64,000 nucleotides of DNA from Acanthococcus lagerstroemiae (GCA_031841125.1 CM063108.1:71210344-71274343), one strand, 5' to 3'. Shown: positions 37,517 to 48,433, counted from the first letter of the stretch. Made by a program: numbers and translations. Notes: a model not told the origin generated them from the sequence alone.

Positions 37517-37590
37517 TGTTGTAGCTTTGTGGTTTCGATGCTACCTAGCTGTGTCGAATGTCGATGGTTCAAACCCATATTGATAGTGAG
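37517..37590 (+). repeat. tRNA-derived SINE head or tRNA relic
   Basis: The segment has a D-arm-like A box (TAGCTTTGTGGTTTCGATGC) and a B box (GATGGTTCAAACCCA at about 37563-37577) at normal tRNA spacing. The cloverleaf is imperfect and the flanking sequence is not tRNA-like, so a tRNA-derived SINE is more likely than a working tRNA gene. Confidence 0.5.
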
Positions 37591-39319
37591 TTATATTGTA
37601 GCCATGAAGCTGAAATTTTAAAGTGCTGTGCATCCTGTTGCAGTGGCCTCTGAGTTTTGAGCTGGTGTAAGTCTGACTATTAAGGGCGGGGAGGGGGCAT
37701 TTTCTTATAGTCTATAGTTCGTTTCTTTTTTTCTTTTTTTTTAATTAATTTATTTATTTGTAAATAATTTTTTTACTCGTCTTCTCTTTTGGTTATTTCA
37801 CAATTTTCGATAGTTATATTCTTCTGTCGTCATATTTTATGAAGAATATTTTTCATCCCATTTATCAGCGTTGTTTCTCTAAACGTTGGTATTAATTACT
37901 CAATATGATTCATTCAAAATATGGGTAAAATGCAGCACATACTGAATGCTGTTATGAGAAAAGTGTCCAAGCGATGTAAAAATTCCATGACAGACTATGC
38001 TAACAAACATCATTTTTCTGGTGTTTTTTTTTTTTTTTTTGCATACTCTCTTATTTGATTTTTATATATTATTTAAACTTCTTTTATTTCATAGCGCCCA
38101 AATTCCATACAAAATTCTCTTGTAGCAAAATCTTTTAACTAACCACATTTCTTGAGTAACCCTGTTCAACTTGAGTTTGCCTCTTTAATTTGTTTCGAAA
38201 ATTCGGGGTACCTTTCATGGAAAGAGGCGAGTTGAAATACTGGCCCACTCGAAAAAGATTATTACGTTTTTATGTTAAGAACTAACATAAAGTTGAGTTA
38301 AGATCTAACTCGAAGATTTTGGACCGCAAGGGAAGGATTCAATATTCGAAGATTTTCGATTTCCTGACACTCAGTTGACGAAAGTAAAGAAAATATAGAA
38401 TCAATTGGAATAGATTGTGATGAATTTAAGAAAACAAATAATAAAGATATTTGAAAAGAATTGAACTTGGAAAATTTACGTAAGTATTTGACTGACACTT
38501 CGTGAATAGAGAAAGTGCCGGGTCTTATACGAGAAAATGAAGTATTATAATAACGCGAGACTTATAAAGTAAACGTCGGAATCGGCGATAATGTTAGAGT
38601 TTGACATACCTAATAAACAAGATAATTATAAGGTAAGTATGAGGTGATGTGTACAAAGGTTTTAATCTAAATTACAAAGTAGATACGTGGTATTGTGAAG
38701 TTAGAATTAGAGTTGTAATTAGTGCGATTGAATAAGCAGAAAAATGAGTATTCAGAAAGAATATCATTAAAAGGTTACGCATGACGTGGAATAAACAGGA
38801 TAAGCTAATGATAGATAGAAGGTAAATGGGAATTGATGAAGAGTGTAATATATTATGAAGTGAAAAATAAGTTCTAGAAAGTTGGGATAATTATTGGGAA
38901 AAATGTAAGACGTAAAAAGTGAGACATGATGGGTCAGGTCGTAACAACATCCTAGGCTCAAAAAGTCCCCAAATTTATTTTCCATAAATAGTATTTTACC
39001 CGCTGAGCTCTTGACTTGAGATTTGGGACTTAGGAGAAAGCTGTTGGCCTTAAATCTGACGCAGTACTTCTCGCCTCCAAAAGTTGACTGTTTCCTATAA
39101 AAATCAAGTAGCTTTTTAACTTGCGTAGTTTCGCATTTAGCTTTAAGACTGCCAATTATTATTATTACATATTACTTATATATGTAATATGTATTATTCG
39201 CTTTGCATGTAAATCGTTTCTTGGTGACGGTGTAACCGGCTGCATATGCGCACTAGTGTTGCAGGTGACGGGCATCTTTTTTCTCAGCTGTACGATGTGC
39301 TTGATTGTTACAATTTCAG

Positions 39320-39430
39320 GGAGAAATGATAGACCGTATCGAATACCACGTAGAACATGCTGTTGATTACGTTCAGACTGCCACACAGGACACCAAGAAA
39401 GCCCTTAAATATCAGAGTAAAGCTCGTCGG
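39320..39430 (+). CDS. Syx1A: Syntaxin 1A exon a: SNARE motif, C-terminal half (canonical)
   Basis: An exon of 111 nt (37 codons), phase 0 at both ends, between acceptor TTACAATTTCAG and donor GTGAGT. It encodes [20 protein letters not shown] then [17 protein letters not shown], which matches the canonical insect sequence. It supplies SNARE layers +1 to +8 and the polybasic KARR that, with the next exon's KK, contacts acidic lipids. Hydrophobic layer positions are I4, I7, V11, A14, V18, A21, T25 and A28 of the exon. It lies 565 bp upstream of a same-length, same-phase alternative (39996-40106). Confidence 0.97.
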
Positions 39431-39995
39431 GTGAGTCGTGTATTCTCGAAGAATCACCGTTGGCGCTCAAATTACATTTTCCTCGTTTTGTTTCCTTTTT
39501 TTTATTATTTTACTATTTATTTTTTAAATTTTATTTTCGTTTTTATTTTTCGCGCTAATGTTCTGTTTTATTTTGTCCACTTTTTTCTCTCGTTTTGTTC
39601 CTTTGACGATTCGCTTTCGTCCGACACGAAAACTCCTTCCTTTTTTTTCGTTTTTTTTTTCTTTTGCGTTATTTTTGTTTGTATTTTTATTATTATTATT
39701 ATTTTTTTGCCGTGATTTGTTCGTCTTACGACGCTTCATGCACGTATTTATGGTTTAACTTGCGGTCCTGTAAATGCACGCTAATTCGGTTTAATGCTCG
39801 GTGTCAATGTTCGCAACGTCGCTGCTTTTTTGTCTAACCTTTATCGCGTGTAACTCGGTTTTTAAACGTTGAACGTATAATCCGTCTTGCTCTGTTTTCC
39901 CTTTCCATTCGTGCCTTCGCTCTTCGCTCTGTTTCCTCTGTATCTTCCTCCCTCTTTCACCCTCCGCGTATGTGTACATTTCTCGGACCGAGTAG
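39431..39995 (+). other. Short intron between the two alternative SNARE exons
   Basis: 565 nt. It opens with GTGAGT, then carries a long T-rich pyrimidine tract (about 39475-39715). A second pyrimidine-rich stretch (TCCTCCCTCTTTCACCCTCC) lies before the acceptor of exon b. Such a tract could bind PTB- or Sxl-type splicing regulators; that is inference. Confidence 0.75.
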
Positions 39996-40106
39996 GGCGA
40001 ATTAGTCGACAGAATCGAGAATAACGTATCCGAGACAGCGTTTGTAATAAACCGCGCCAAACTAGAGATGGAAGTCGCCGAAAAGTACACGCAGAAAGCG
40101 AGAAAA
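39996..40106 (+). CDS. Syx1A: Syntaxin 1A exon b: alternative SNARE C-terminal half
   Basis: An exon of 111 nt with the same length and phase as exon a, between acceptor GACCGAGTAG and a perfect GTAAGT donor. It encodes GELVDRIENNVSETAFVINR then AKLEMEVAEKYTQKARK. It aligns without gaps to exon a, with 14 of 37 identical. Positions at the helix layers stay core-compatible (V4, I7, V11, T14, I18, A21, M25, A28), and DRIE and the basic KARK end are kept. Outward-facing positions differ strongly, for example Y9 to N, H13 to E and Y17 to V. I infer a mutually exclusive alternative to exon a that would change SNARE partners or regulators such as synaptotagmin, complexin or Unc18. Including both exons would also keep frame but would break the SNARE helix register length. 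No stop or decay is seen. Confidence 0.85.
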
Positions 40107-41284
40107 GTAAGTTTTTTTCCTCTACGTCGATTTCGACGGTCCCGTTTTCCCTGAGCATGGTTTTTTCCTCGGTCTCGCGTTTTTTCGCATACTCGTCGAT
40201 GTCGCGGTCCGTGTTCGAACGCTGTCCCTTACTGACGTATCCGACGAAGCGAATACGTAGGTACTCGTACGTACACAAATGTACGTCGCCGAACTGGAAT
40301 CCGCGTACTTGGAAGTGCACCGATACACGTCAAGTCTAAGTCCCGCGTCGTATCGAAATATGACAACGAACGCACGAACACAATCTATCCGTCCCCATCT
40401 TCGAGATTCCGAGAAATTGCTCCTTTGTATACAGTGGTCGGGGTTTACCACCATCACGACCTGGGTTCACACTTTGGAACGCTACAGCATATCTGAGGTT
40501 TTCGAATATTATTAAGACTCTCGGTTTGCCGGATTCAAAATTGTCATCACCTAAGTTCAGTAACGATTTTCCAGGGAGCAGTTCCCCCGTCTGCTCGCGC
40601 ATGATCGCAACTACTTCCCAAGTTCGTGAATGTTGTGATCAAATTTCCCAGTTCAAAGCGTTCCCGAGATCTTGAACAGCGACGTAATTTTTGAAAATGG
40701 CCAGCTAATACATTTGCCTTCCGCCGAATATATTTAAATGAGGAATTAAACGTACATTTCAACTCTTTTCACCTCGCTAAAAACTGAAGAAACCCTGGTT
40801 CCTCGTGTTCCCTTCTCCCCCAAAATAAAATAACATATCTTCTTCCTAGTCTTCGGGATTTTTTTTTTTTTTTTTACAATAATTACTTTTAGACCTATGA
40901 TGTACGACTTCAGGTTTCACGATATTCAGAGTTCTAAGTAATATTCCCGATTATAGTCAAGAGTTTGCGATTTAGCCGATCATAATTTCCAGTTTGTATT
41001 CGTAACAGTTCTCCAGATTTTTATGAAACCCAAGTAGTGGAAGGGATGTTTTCAGTTTCAAAATCACCACAGCGGGTACTAAGCCGTATTTTTAGAGTGT
41101 TAATCAATAGGGGGAATATATAATCGCTCATCAGAAAAAATGAATTTGCGCATCAAATTATCTACGAATATATATTCCTAGAGAACATCGAGTAAAATGA
41201 ATTTGCACGTCAATACGCGTACATCTGTTTTATCAATGTACACGTCATAATACATATGTTAATGAGCCCGTCATTTCGAACGTA
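40107..41284 (+). other. Intron after SNARE exon b
   Basis: The first 500 bp are CpG-richer and of mixed composition, with overlapping open frames but no clear exon borders. The remainder is AT-rich with a T run at 40861-40876. Nothing else recognised. Confidence 0.5.
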
Positions 41285-41705
41285 TGCACAATCCAGTTCG
41301 ATGTAGCCTATTTGATCCAGTTCTGTGACCATTAATTGGAGTTCATCCCTGTCCTGTGCTATTAAGGCGACGTCATCTGCGAACCTTATTGTTGAGCCAG
41401 ACCTCGTTTATTTTCAACCTCTTCTCCTCCCAGTTTAGGTTATGGAAGATTTCCTCCAGTAGGCAGTTGAGAAGATTTTGGGATAGAGGGTCTCCCTGGT
41501 TCGCACCTCTTTTGATTTCGAAGTATTGTTCCGTTTTATCCAGACGTACCCTCCCCTTTGAATTTCTATACATTTCTTCTGTTATTCTTCCCAACTTTCT
41601 CGGAACACCTTGTTCCCAGAGAGCCTCCCATAGTGCTGAGCACAAGATCGAATTCTGAAAGTCAAACAACAGTATTAGGTATTCAGGTTTTGATTGGATT
41701 CGGGG
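41285..41705 (-). pseudogene. RTE reverse transcriptase fragment 1
   Basis: The minus-strand frame 41726-41373 shows ALWEALWEQGVPRKLGRIT, a RVRLDK segment, FEIKRGANQGDPLSQNLLN and LEEIFHNLNWEEK. A frameshift then leads to IRFADDVALIAQDRDELQLM, so the FADD catalytic box is intact. The fragment is cut off at about 41705 where a foldback repeat begins. It belongs to the same broad family as the LINE at 590-5385, but it is better preserved. Confidence 0.85.
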
Positions 41706-41710
41706 GCAAC

Positions 41711-42775
41711 GGCTGAATTGCGCCAAATATAGGTTGAATTGCGCTTACTGCTCTTGGGAAGATAGACTGAATTGCGCCAACTCCGAGGAATACGATGGGC
41801 CGAATTGCGCCACGAAAGATTAATCGGAAAACCTTACAGAAGAATCATTCTTCTCGTCACACTTTATGCAGACTCTGCTACTTTTATTAGCTCACTTTCA
41901 GTCTTGATTCGTTTACATAGTTTCGCGTTTGTTAGTAGCACCGTTTTGTTGGCATTTATTTTTGATCCTACTTTCCGACATTATGCTCAGCTAGTTCGTT
42001 TGCCATTTTTTCCAGTCCCTTGCTGTCCTGAGAGATTGGCGCCACATTGTCAACAAATCTCAGATTACTGAGCCATTCCCCATTGATTTTTATGCCCTCC
42101 CATTCCCATTTTAATATTGAATAGATTGGGTGAGAGAGCTTCGCCCTGTTTAACTCCTCTTTCTATTTTGAATTTTGGTCCCGATTTGTCCAGACGTACA
42201 CCCTCCTCTCTGAATTTTTGTACATGTCTTCTGTGATTCTTATCAGTTTCTGTGGTATTCCTTGGCGACTTAGGGCTTTCCGAAAATCTACGAATAATAG
42301 GTATAATGGTTGATAATATTTCCTTGTTTTTTCTATTAGTTGTCCAATCATGAATAACTGGTCCCAGTGGTAGAATAATTTCTACGAAATCCTGCTTGTT
42401 CAGCACCTTGGCATTGATCCAGTTGTGAGTATTTGCGGTTTTTGATTATTTTGGCAAACATTTTTCCTAAATTTGACTTCAATCTTACTGGCCTGTAATT
42501 ACATATTTATATAATTTTTATCTCATTTCTTAAATAGTAATATGATTTTCGAAAATCGCCCCTATGTACGGACGTGCATGGCTGACGTGATTGAACGTGT
42601 CTTGTAGTTTGCAAGATGCTACACACATTTGCAGTCTTCAGTGTAACTTTCCTCGTTCTTGCGGTAAAATGAATCGTTCGCGGCGCAATTCGACCTATAC
42701 CTTTTCTGTTGCTAAGCGCAAATCAGCCTAAACCTTTTTCGCTCTCCGGCGCAATTCGACCAGAGCCAATTGGGG
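41711..42775. mobile_element. Foldback-like element carrying an RTE fragment
   Basis: The decamer GAATTGCGCC (or GAATTGCGCT) occurs in direct order at 41715, 41736, 41769 and 41802. It recurs in inverted order at 42682 and 42748, with a degenerate copy near 42714. These clusters bracket a second RTE fragment (41835-42510) and truncate the first. Iterated short repeats in opposite orientation at the ends suggest a foldback element. The exact ends and the target duplication were not found. Confidence 0.5.
41835..42510 (-). pseudogene. RTE reverse transcriptase fragment 2
   Basis: Read on the minus strand from about 42500: a YRPVRLKSNLGKMFAKI segment, AEQAGFRRNYST in a shifted frame, LFVDFRKALSRQGIPQKL, and then KFKIERGVKQGEALSPNLFN. 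It ends with a decayed ADD-like block and KINANKTVLL near 41900. There are several frameshifts. It covers much of the same RT region as fragment 1, so it is a separate copy. Confidence 0.8.
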
Positions 42776-43000
42776 CACCACATCCATCAATTTTTATGTT
42801 CATTTCTCATACGCGCGTGCAAAAAATTATTTCACGCCTTTATAATTTAACTCTGCCGTGAATTTATTATTTCAGTCGCGCAATTTTCTTAATGCGATGT
42901 AATATTCTGATAGTGATGGGATTTTATAAAATTTATGTGCAAAATATTCTTTATGCGTGCTGATTTTTTTTTTTGCTCTGAATTAGTTTTATTCTTGATA

Positions 43001-43270
43001 GGGGGTCTGGTTGGATGAATGGATAGCGCGCTGATCTCGGAATCCGAAGGTCTTGGGTTTGAGCCCATGTAACAACTCGCTACATTTCGACCTAGGCCGG
43101 TTTTTCGGCAATTAGAGAAGAGGGCTGAAACAATCCTAACAGCCTCCCCGGCGTCTCTGAGGTAATGCTCGAAAGGGCGAATTCCAGGACTCGGGTTGAG
43201 AGCAGAAAATTAGGGAAAAAAAGAGTCTTTCTCTTGATGGGCGATTAAATGGTACCCAATCAATAGACTT
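43001..43270 (+). repeat. tRNA-derived SINE
   Basis: The head resembles a tRNA gene, with an A-box stretch GGATGAATGGATAGCGCG and a B box GGGTTTGAGCCC at 43055-43066. An unrelated body continues to about 43270. The internal RNA polymerase III boxes are intact enough to be recognised. No terminal duplication was identified. Confidence 0.75.
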
Positions 43271-45878
43271 ACCTGTGACAATTTTCTGAAAAATTTCGCT
43301 TTCCGACCAAAAATATATTTTTGTCGTATTTTACGTACAAGTACAATTCGTCTAAACTACTGCTTAAAATTTCCGAAAGTAACAAGCAGACGGAAGATCC
43401 TTCCATTTTGATTTTAGTAATGTTGCCCCAATTTCAACGGCCCCGCTGTGAGAGATGTACGCTTCTATTAAAATTTCAAAAATTCAGATTCGTCATTACC
43501 AGTGTTCACAATTAACAGTATTGGCGATGATCACAGGGTCGTTAGCAAAACAGCAAATGAGTACATTATCTTCTAGCAACCCCCAAGCACAAAATAAAAT
43601 CGACGTTACCGCTTTCCCTTGCTGAAATTCCTTCCTCGAAATATTTGGCTTTCCCTTTCTGATATGAAAGGTTGGTTAAGGTTTTGAATTGTCATCACGA
43701 AGGTTTTAATCCAATGACTGGATAGGTATGTTGTATGTTGTAATCAAGAAAATCAAATTCACAACATTGGTTCTGAGAAATAATCTATTTCAAGGCTTAC
43801 AACAAATGCTAGTAAAATTATGCTCATATCATCGGTTCGGAAGTGAGAAATTTATTTTTTTCTCAGAATAATAAATAGTGTTACGTATAATTTTTAAAAT
43901 GTCAGCTATAAATCAGATTTTTTGATGTCGGTATTTGAAGAACTTTTCCCAAATAGAGGTTTAGTTTTTTGAGAATCCTTTCTGGTGAATAATTAGTGGC
44001 CGAAATTTCGAACTCGCTACATCCGATTTTGAGGGTATTTAAATGCATTCCCACTTCCGAAGTTTTCACAAGGGTTTGCAATCTGAAAATACCTATTTTG
44101 GTCCCTGAATTCATTATTAAATTCAATTTTATTCTCCTCCGTATTCTTCAAGTTCCTTAGCAGGTCGAAATACGCATTTAAAAAAAATGTTAGTTGCATG
44201 CTTTGCATTTCAATAAATGGGGGGGGGGGTCGAAATTCGAGTTGAAAATCTTCAACATTCGGGTTTTGTAATTCTGAGAATTTAGAACCGTAAGTACGTA
44301 AATATAGAAGTTGACTGCTCTACCGAGAAGTACCGTCTACAGGAGGAACATACTAAATTTATGAACTTCAGAATAGGAAGAAAAGAAAGAGAAACATTTA
44401 AATAATAATACCATTCATCGATTTCGTATCCGTATATGTACCTGAATGACCAAATCATATTTCCGTTGGAACCAAAGACTTGCATAAGTAGTTTAGACCT
44501 GTAACTAACCTCTTGTGTCGAGAGGACGGAGAACGAACATTTCTAAAAATTTTATTATTCTATCGTGGTGGATTTCATTATGTCAGTCCCTAAGAAGTGA
44601 TGCGAAGCTCATGTGCGAATAAAACGGAAATTTTTATTTTATTTTGAACCATCAGGATACTAACCACCAAAATCCTACTTGCTCCTCATCCCTCCTCACA
44701 CCAAAAATGGTTTTGCTCGCGGGCTATATTCTAACCGAAATTATGACTTGGTTACTTCTCATCGTCCATTGTGATTCCAGCTTGACAATATACCTACTTC
44801 TAATATCACCGGACAAATTCGAAGACTGTTCGTCGTTCAATTTCCCCTTTATTTGCTCCCGCGGTAGGTTGTACTCGCGAAATAAGACGATTTATAGCTT
44901 TTACACTACAAATCTCCGTCAGCAGTCTCACCAGTTCCACGTTATAATGAACTGGAGATCGGGGTGAATTTGTCGTATCATTTAAAACGTCCACCGAGTG
45001 CAGTAAAAGAGTAATTTACAAACCTCCTAGATACTATTAGGCGACGTAATCGATTTTTACTAGCGCGTCGCGTCGTACTCGAAAACGGACGGCTTCTTGA
45101 TTCGGCAAATGCTTTTTTTCTTCCTTCAATTTGTTAATTAGTTTAATTCGTAGAAACGTGTGACATGAGCGTATAAGTTGTAGAGTTTACTCATTTTTAC
45201 AATCGTTCGTTTGAATAAGACGCTGGCAGTCAACTCTTCTCATTAACAAAGCAAAAAAAAAAAATAAAATAAAAAAATGGAAAGTATGCAATGATCGACC
45301 AAACAGACTCGCGATCCATCTTTCTACCCTTCAAAATTTTTTAATTTGAGGAGGGAAGTTTTCAAACGTGTGTATGATTATTTCAACTTAGTAACTTATT
45401 AATTAACTGAGTGGCAGAAAGATACAGAAAATTCTATTCTCTGTTATGCTGTGGGTATTCAGTTTTTCAAAGTACACCTCGAAAAAAATTATTCTGAATC
45501 AGTTTGTGGCACAAAATATATTCTTCATATCTTTTCTTATTCAAAAGTCTTTATTGTTTAGATATCAAGCATATTAGAAAATACGAGCTGTGTTAAGTAA
45601 AACTCGTAGGTTGAATATCATCAATTCGATTATGGTCTGTCACTTTGTGTCTATTACTGAAAAACTCTGACAGTCTATCGTAAGCAATAGCGGAAATTGA
45701 TAGCGAAGATTTTCTGTAAAAACTTACTGCCCATTCCAACCTACAGCTAGAGGAACCCTCGAAGAATTTTTCGACCACACGTTCGTATTTTCTAGCATGT
45801 ATTTACAGTAAAAGTTGATAATAGTTTCTAGATCTACTTCGAACGTGCTAATATGTTCTGTCTTTTTGTTCCGAGCAG
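43271..45878 (+). other. Intron before the transmembrane exon
   Basis: No exon recognised. It includes an 11-base G run at 44219-44229. Several open frames (for example 44644-44967) have no family signal and are likely chance. Confidence 0.5.
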
Positions 45879-45962
45879 AAGAAGATCGCCATCATGATAT
45901 GTTTGATAATCCTGGTATTAATATTAGTCGGCTTTTTATCAAGTTTTGTTCCGTGGCCCTAA
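45879..45962 (+). CDS. Syx1A: Syntaxin 1A terminal exon: transmembrane anchor
   Basis: The last coding exon, phase 0 after acceptor TTGTTCCGAGCAG. It encodes KKIAIMICLIILVLILVGFL then SSFVPWP and TAA at 45960-45962. The two lysines continue the basic juxtamembrane stretch (KARR-KK or KARK-KK). About 20 hydrophobic residues then form the C-terminal anchor that fixes syntaxin in the presynaptic plasma membrane, with one Cys where syntaxins are often acylated. The residues after KKI differ from the Drosophila anchor, and the SSFVPWP tail is unusual, so this could be one of several alternative terminal exons. I found no second membrane-anchor exon in the window. Confidence 0.9.
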   Translation, partial: KKIAIMICLIILVLILVGFLSSFVPWP

Positions 45963-47744
45963 TGACGGACGCAAACGAATATCAGCTGGTGCCGCTGCAT
46001 TGAATACTCCATTCTGTTATTGTAAGTGTTTACATTCAAATACGAGTAGCTTTTATGTGTACTTGCTAAACCGCTGGAGACAAACGGGACTTCGTTCTCT
46101 TCAGGGTATTTTCAACTTTAAAAAAGAAAAAAAATTCCTTGAGGCTGTCACAACTAGAGATGGAGATGGGCAACATAATCTGAAAATGGATCTATTTCAA
46201 GTCATTCACTACTAAGGTCTGTACCTCGAAATATATCCCAGCGTAGATTGGGTCCGACCATTTTCGAATGAATCTTAGATCACCGTCAAGATCATGGTCC
46301 TGAGTCATTTTTTCGATCTGAATGATCTTCTTGACCAAGATGATGCCCATTAATGGCTAAAGTCAAGACTCGTTCAAACTTTCTTCAAGAGTCGGTAAAG
46401 ATTCATTTACGCAATATTGGAAACTCATTTAGGTCATTTTTATGGCGTATTTAACGTTATAAATCTCGAATAAACTCGAATTTGATTTCAGTTGTGTTTT
46501 GTGCCTAAAAATTTTCAGTATCATTTCATCATCAACTTGACTCAGGCCCCTACGCTGCCTCTTCCCACACCCCCTCTCTCTTCATCAGTAAAATCTCAGT
46601 TTTTAGCATTATGTGTTAGAAATCTAGAAATTTTATTATTATTATTTAGTAATTTTTTTTTTTGTGAAACCTTTATCGTGAATAAATTCTTCGTACAGGT
46701 CTAACTTGACTACGATCAAACCACAAATACGCTGATTCTAGTGAAATTGAGCCTTATTTCATACAAAGAATTTTTCAAACTCTGTTACTTATATGTATAT
46801 TTACGTTTGTAAAAACGAATTCTGACTCTTTTATAAAACATGGACTCTGCAGAAACTTCAATTAAAAGAAACCATAGCTCTTGGGTAAATTTTGTTTCAA
46901 TATGGGGGGGGGGGAGCAGACGTCCATGATTGATTCAGAGAGAAGGAGAGTTTGAAGATATCAACTTCTGGATTCTGAATTTGCGCACTTGGATCAATTT
47001 GTCACAAGGCTTCGAAGCCGGATCAGTATTTCACGGGATTAGGAAGCCGAAGCCAAATAAATTATTTTATCCGAAATTAAATTTGGCTCCGTTTTGGTTT
47101 CGTAGCACCAATTTTGACATTTCAACCAGTTATATGTAACAGTCTTCCAAGTTCATGAGTTTAAAGTTATTTCAAATCCAATTTTCTATTTCTGGACGTC
47201 CTGAATTTTGACTCTCTCTTCCTCTTACATTTAACGTTGAAAAAGTAAAATCTTGAATCGAAGCTCAGAGAAGCAATTTTCCGTCAAAGCCGAAGATAAA
47301 CGAATAATTTAGCCTGAAGCCGAAATCCCGGTAGAAATGTTGTCCTAAGTTGAAGTCGATACCGGAAGCCACGGTTGATCGGCCTCGCAACTCTAGTTGT
47401 TCAAGGTTTTCTTCCTGTTAGGAAAAGTGGCATGGGTCAGACCTGTACATGTATAGAAACAGTTTTTATTTGATTTTCATATTTTTTGAGCATTATATTA
47501 TGATGTATGTAGTATTCCAAAATGTCACTGGAATCCTGGACATGCTCCTTTCCCTCGCCTTAATCCGTCACTATTCTGACTGATGCCAGACTTGGTCGGA
47601 ACACCTTATTGTATATTCGTCTAATTTTATTGTATTGCTGGAATCAGTTAGGTTCAGTTTCCTTACCATATTCGTAAAATGCATTTTATTATATTCGTTT
47701 AGTACCCGATGAATGTAATGCAGCTTTTGTTTTCCCGTTTGCAG
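45963..47744 (+). other. Presumed 3' UTR of the anchored isoform, then intergenic or intronic DNA
   Basis: AATAAA motifs at 46469-46474 and 46681-46686 could end the transcript, but no cleavage context is decisive. An 11-base G run is at 46904-46914. Words like GAAGCCGAAGCC repeat at about 47010-47400, as in a decayed simple repeat. Confidence 0.4.
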
Positions 47745-47810
47745 ACTATCGAGAAAAAGACGACCTGTTTGGGTTTCCGAGTAGAAATGAAAAGTTCGTT
47801 AGAATGTTAA
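47745..47810 (+). CDS. Syx1A: Possible alternative soluble terminal exon of syntaxin 1A
   Basis: A strong pyrimidine tract and acceptor (CTTTTGTTTTCCCGTTTGCAG, ending at 47744) precede a phase-0 frame. It encodes TIEKKTTCLGFRVEMKSSLE and C, then TAA at 47808-47810. Joined after a SNARE exon it would give a syntaxin with no membrane span and a short cysteine-containing tail. Soluble syntaxin splice forms are known in vertebrates. The support is only the splice context, the phase match and the T-rich UTR-like DNA behind it. A non-coding exon or chance is also possible. Confidence 0.33.
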   Translation, partial: TIEKKTTCLGFRVEMKSSLEC

Positions 47811-48402
47811 CATTATACAAATATTTTTCTTCATATTACACTTCTTCGATTGTTATTATTATGTATTATCTGCATTAAGTACGAGTATTTGATTTAGTTA
47901 ATTATGTTGTAACTTTTTTTTTTTTTTTAATGTTTATTTTTCCGATTTACTTACTGAATCATCTTTCGTTTACTTCCTGTGGAAAGGATAACTTAATATA
48001 TTCTTACGATCGTGTTTGATAATCGTCAATAATTATCGACGTGAAAGAATTTTAAAGTTACAAGGTATTTACCTGACTGAGTTGATAGCTGAGTTGGCAG
48101 TAAGAGAATCAATAAAAGGTGGATGAAAAGCAGTCTAGTAACCGAGTTACTGTTATTCGTTTATACTTTTCGTACTTGTTATTTACTTTTTGTCATCCTA
48201 AATCCTATAAGTTATTATTAGAGATTAGGCGTTTTATAAATGCGAAAGTTTATTAAAGTGTTCAATTTTTCCCTGCATCTATTTAATTTTCTTTTGTTTT
48301 ATTTTCTCTATCTCCCTCTTTCTCTCTTTATATATCCGCTTTCGCGCCAGTCGGTATATTTTTTGCTTCACAAAATTTACATTTTCTCTCTTGTACAGTG
48401 TC

Positions 48403-48433
<31 letters not shown>

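Larger units (their letters stand above)
32116..39319 (+). other. Syx1A intron before the alternative SNARE exons
   Basis: 7.2 kb with no further exon recognised. It includes a 29-base A run at 36066-36094 inside a purine-rich stretch (35700-36540) that may be the tail of an old retroposed sequence, and a tRNA-like segment at 37517-37578. An open minus-strand frame at 34060-34317 has no family signal. Confidence 0.5.

Noticed and set aside
37517..37590. Functional tRNA gene
   Set aside because: A and B boxes are present, but the acceptor stem and cloverleaf do not close, so it was listed as a SINE-like relic.
39305..39758. Longer plus-strand frames reading through exon a into the intron
   Set aside because: The part after 39430 is encoded by a T-rich tract. 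The GTGAGT donor and homology end the exon at 39430.
40122..40602. Open minus-strand frames just after exon b
   Set aside because: Arg/Ser/Thr-rich shadows of CpG-rich DNA, without splice borders or homology.
45946..46215. 89-codon frame overlapping the stop of the membrane exon
   Set aside because: It is out of frame with syntaxin and lies mostly in the presumed 3' UTR.
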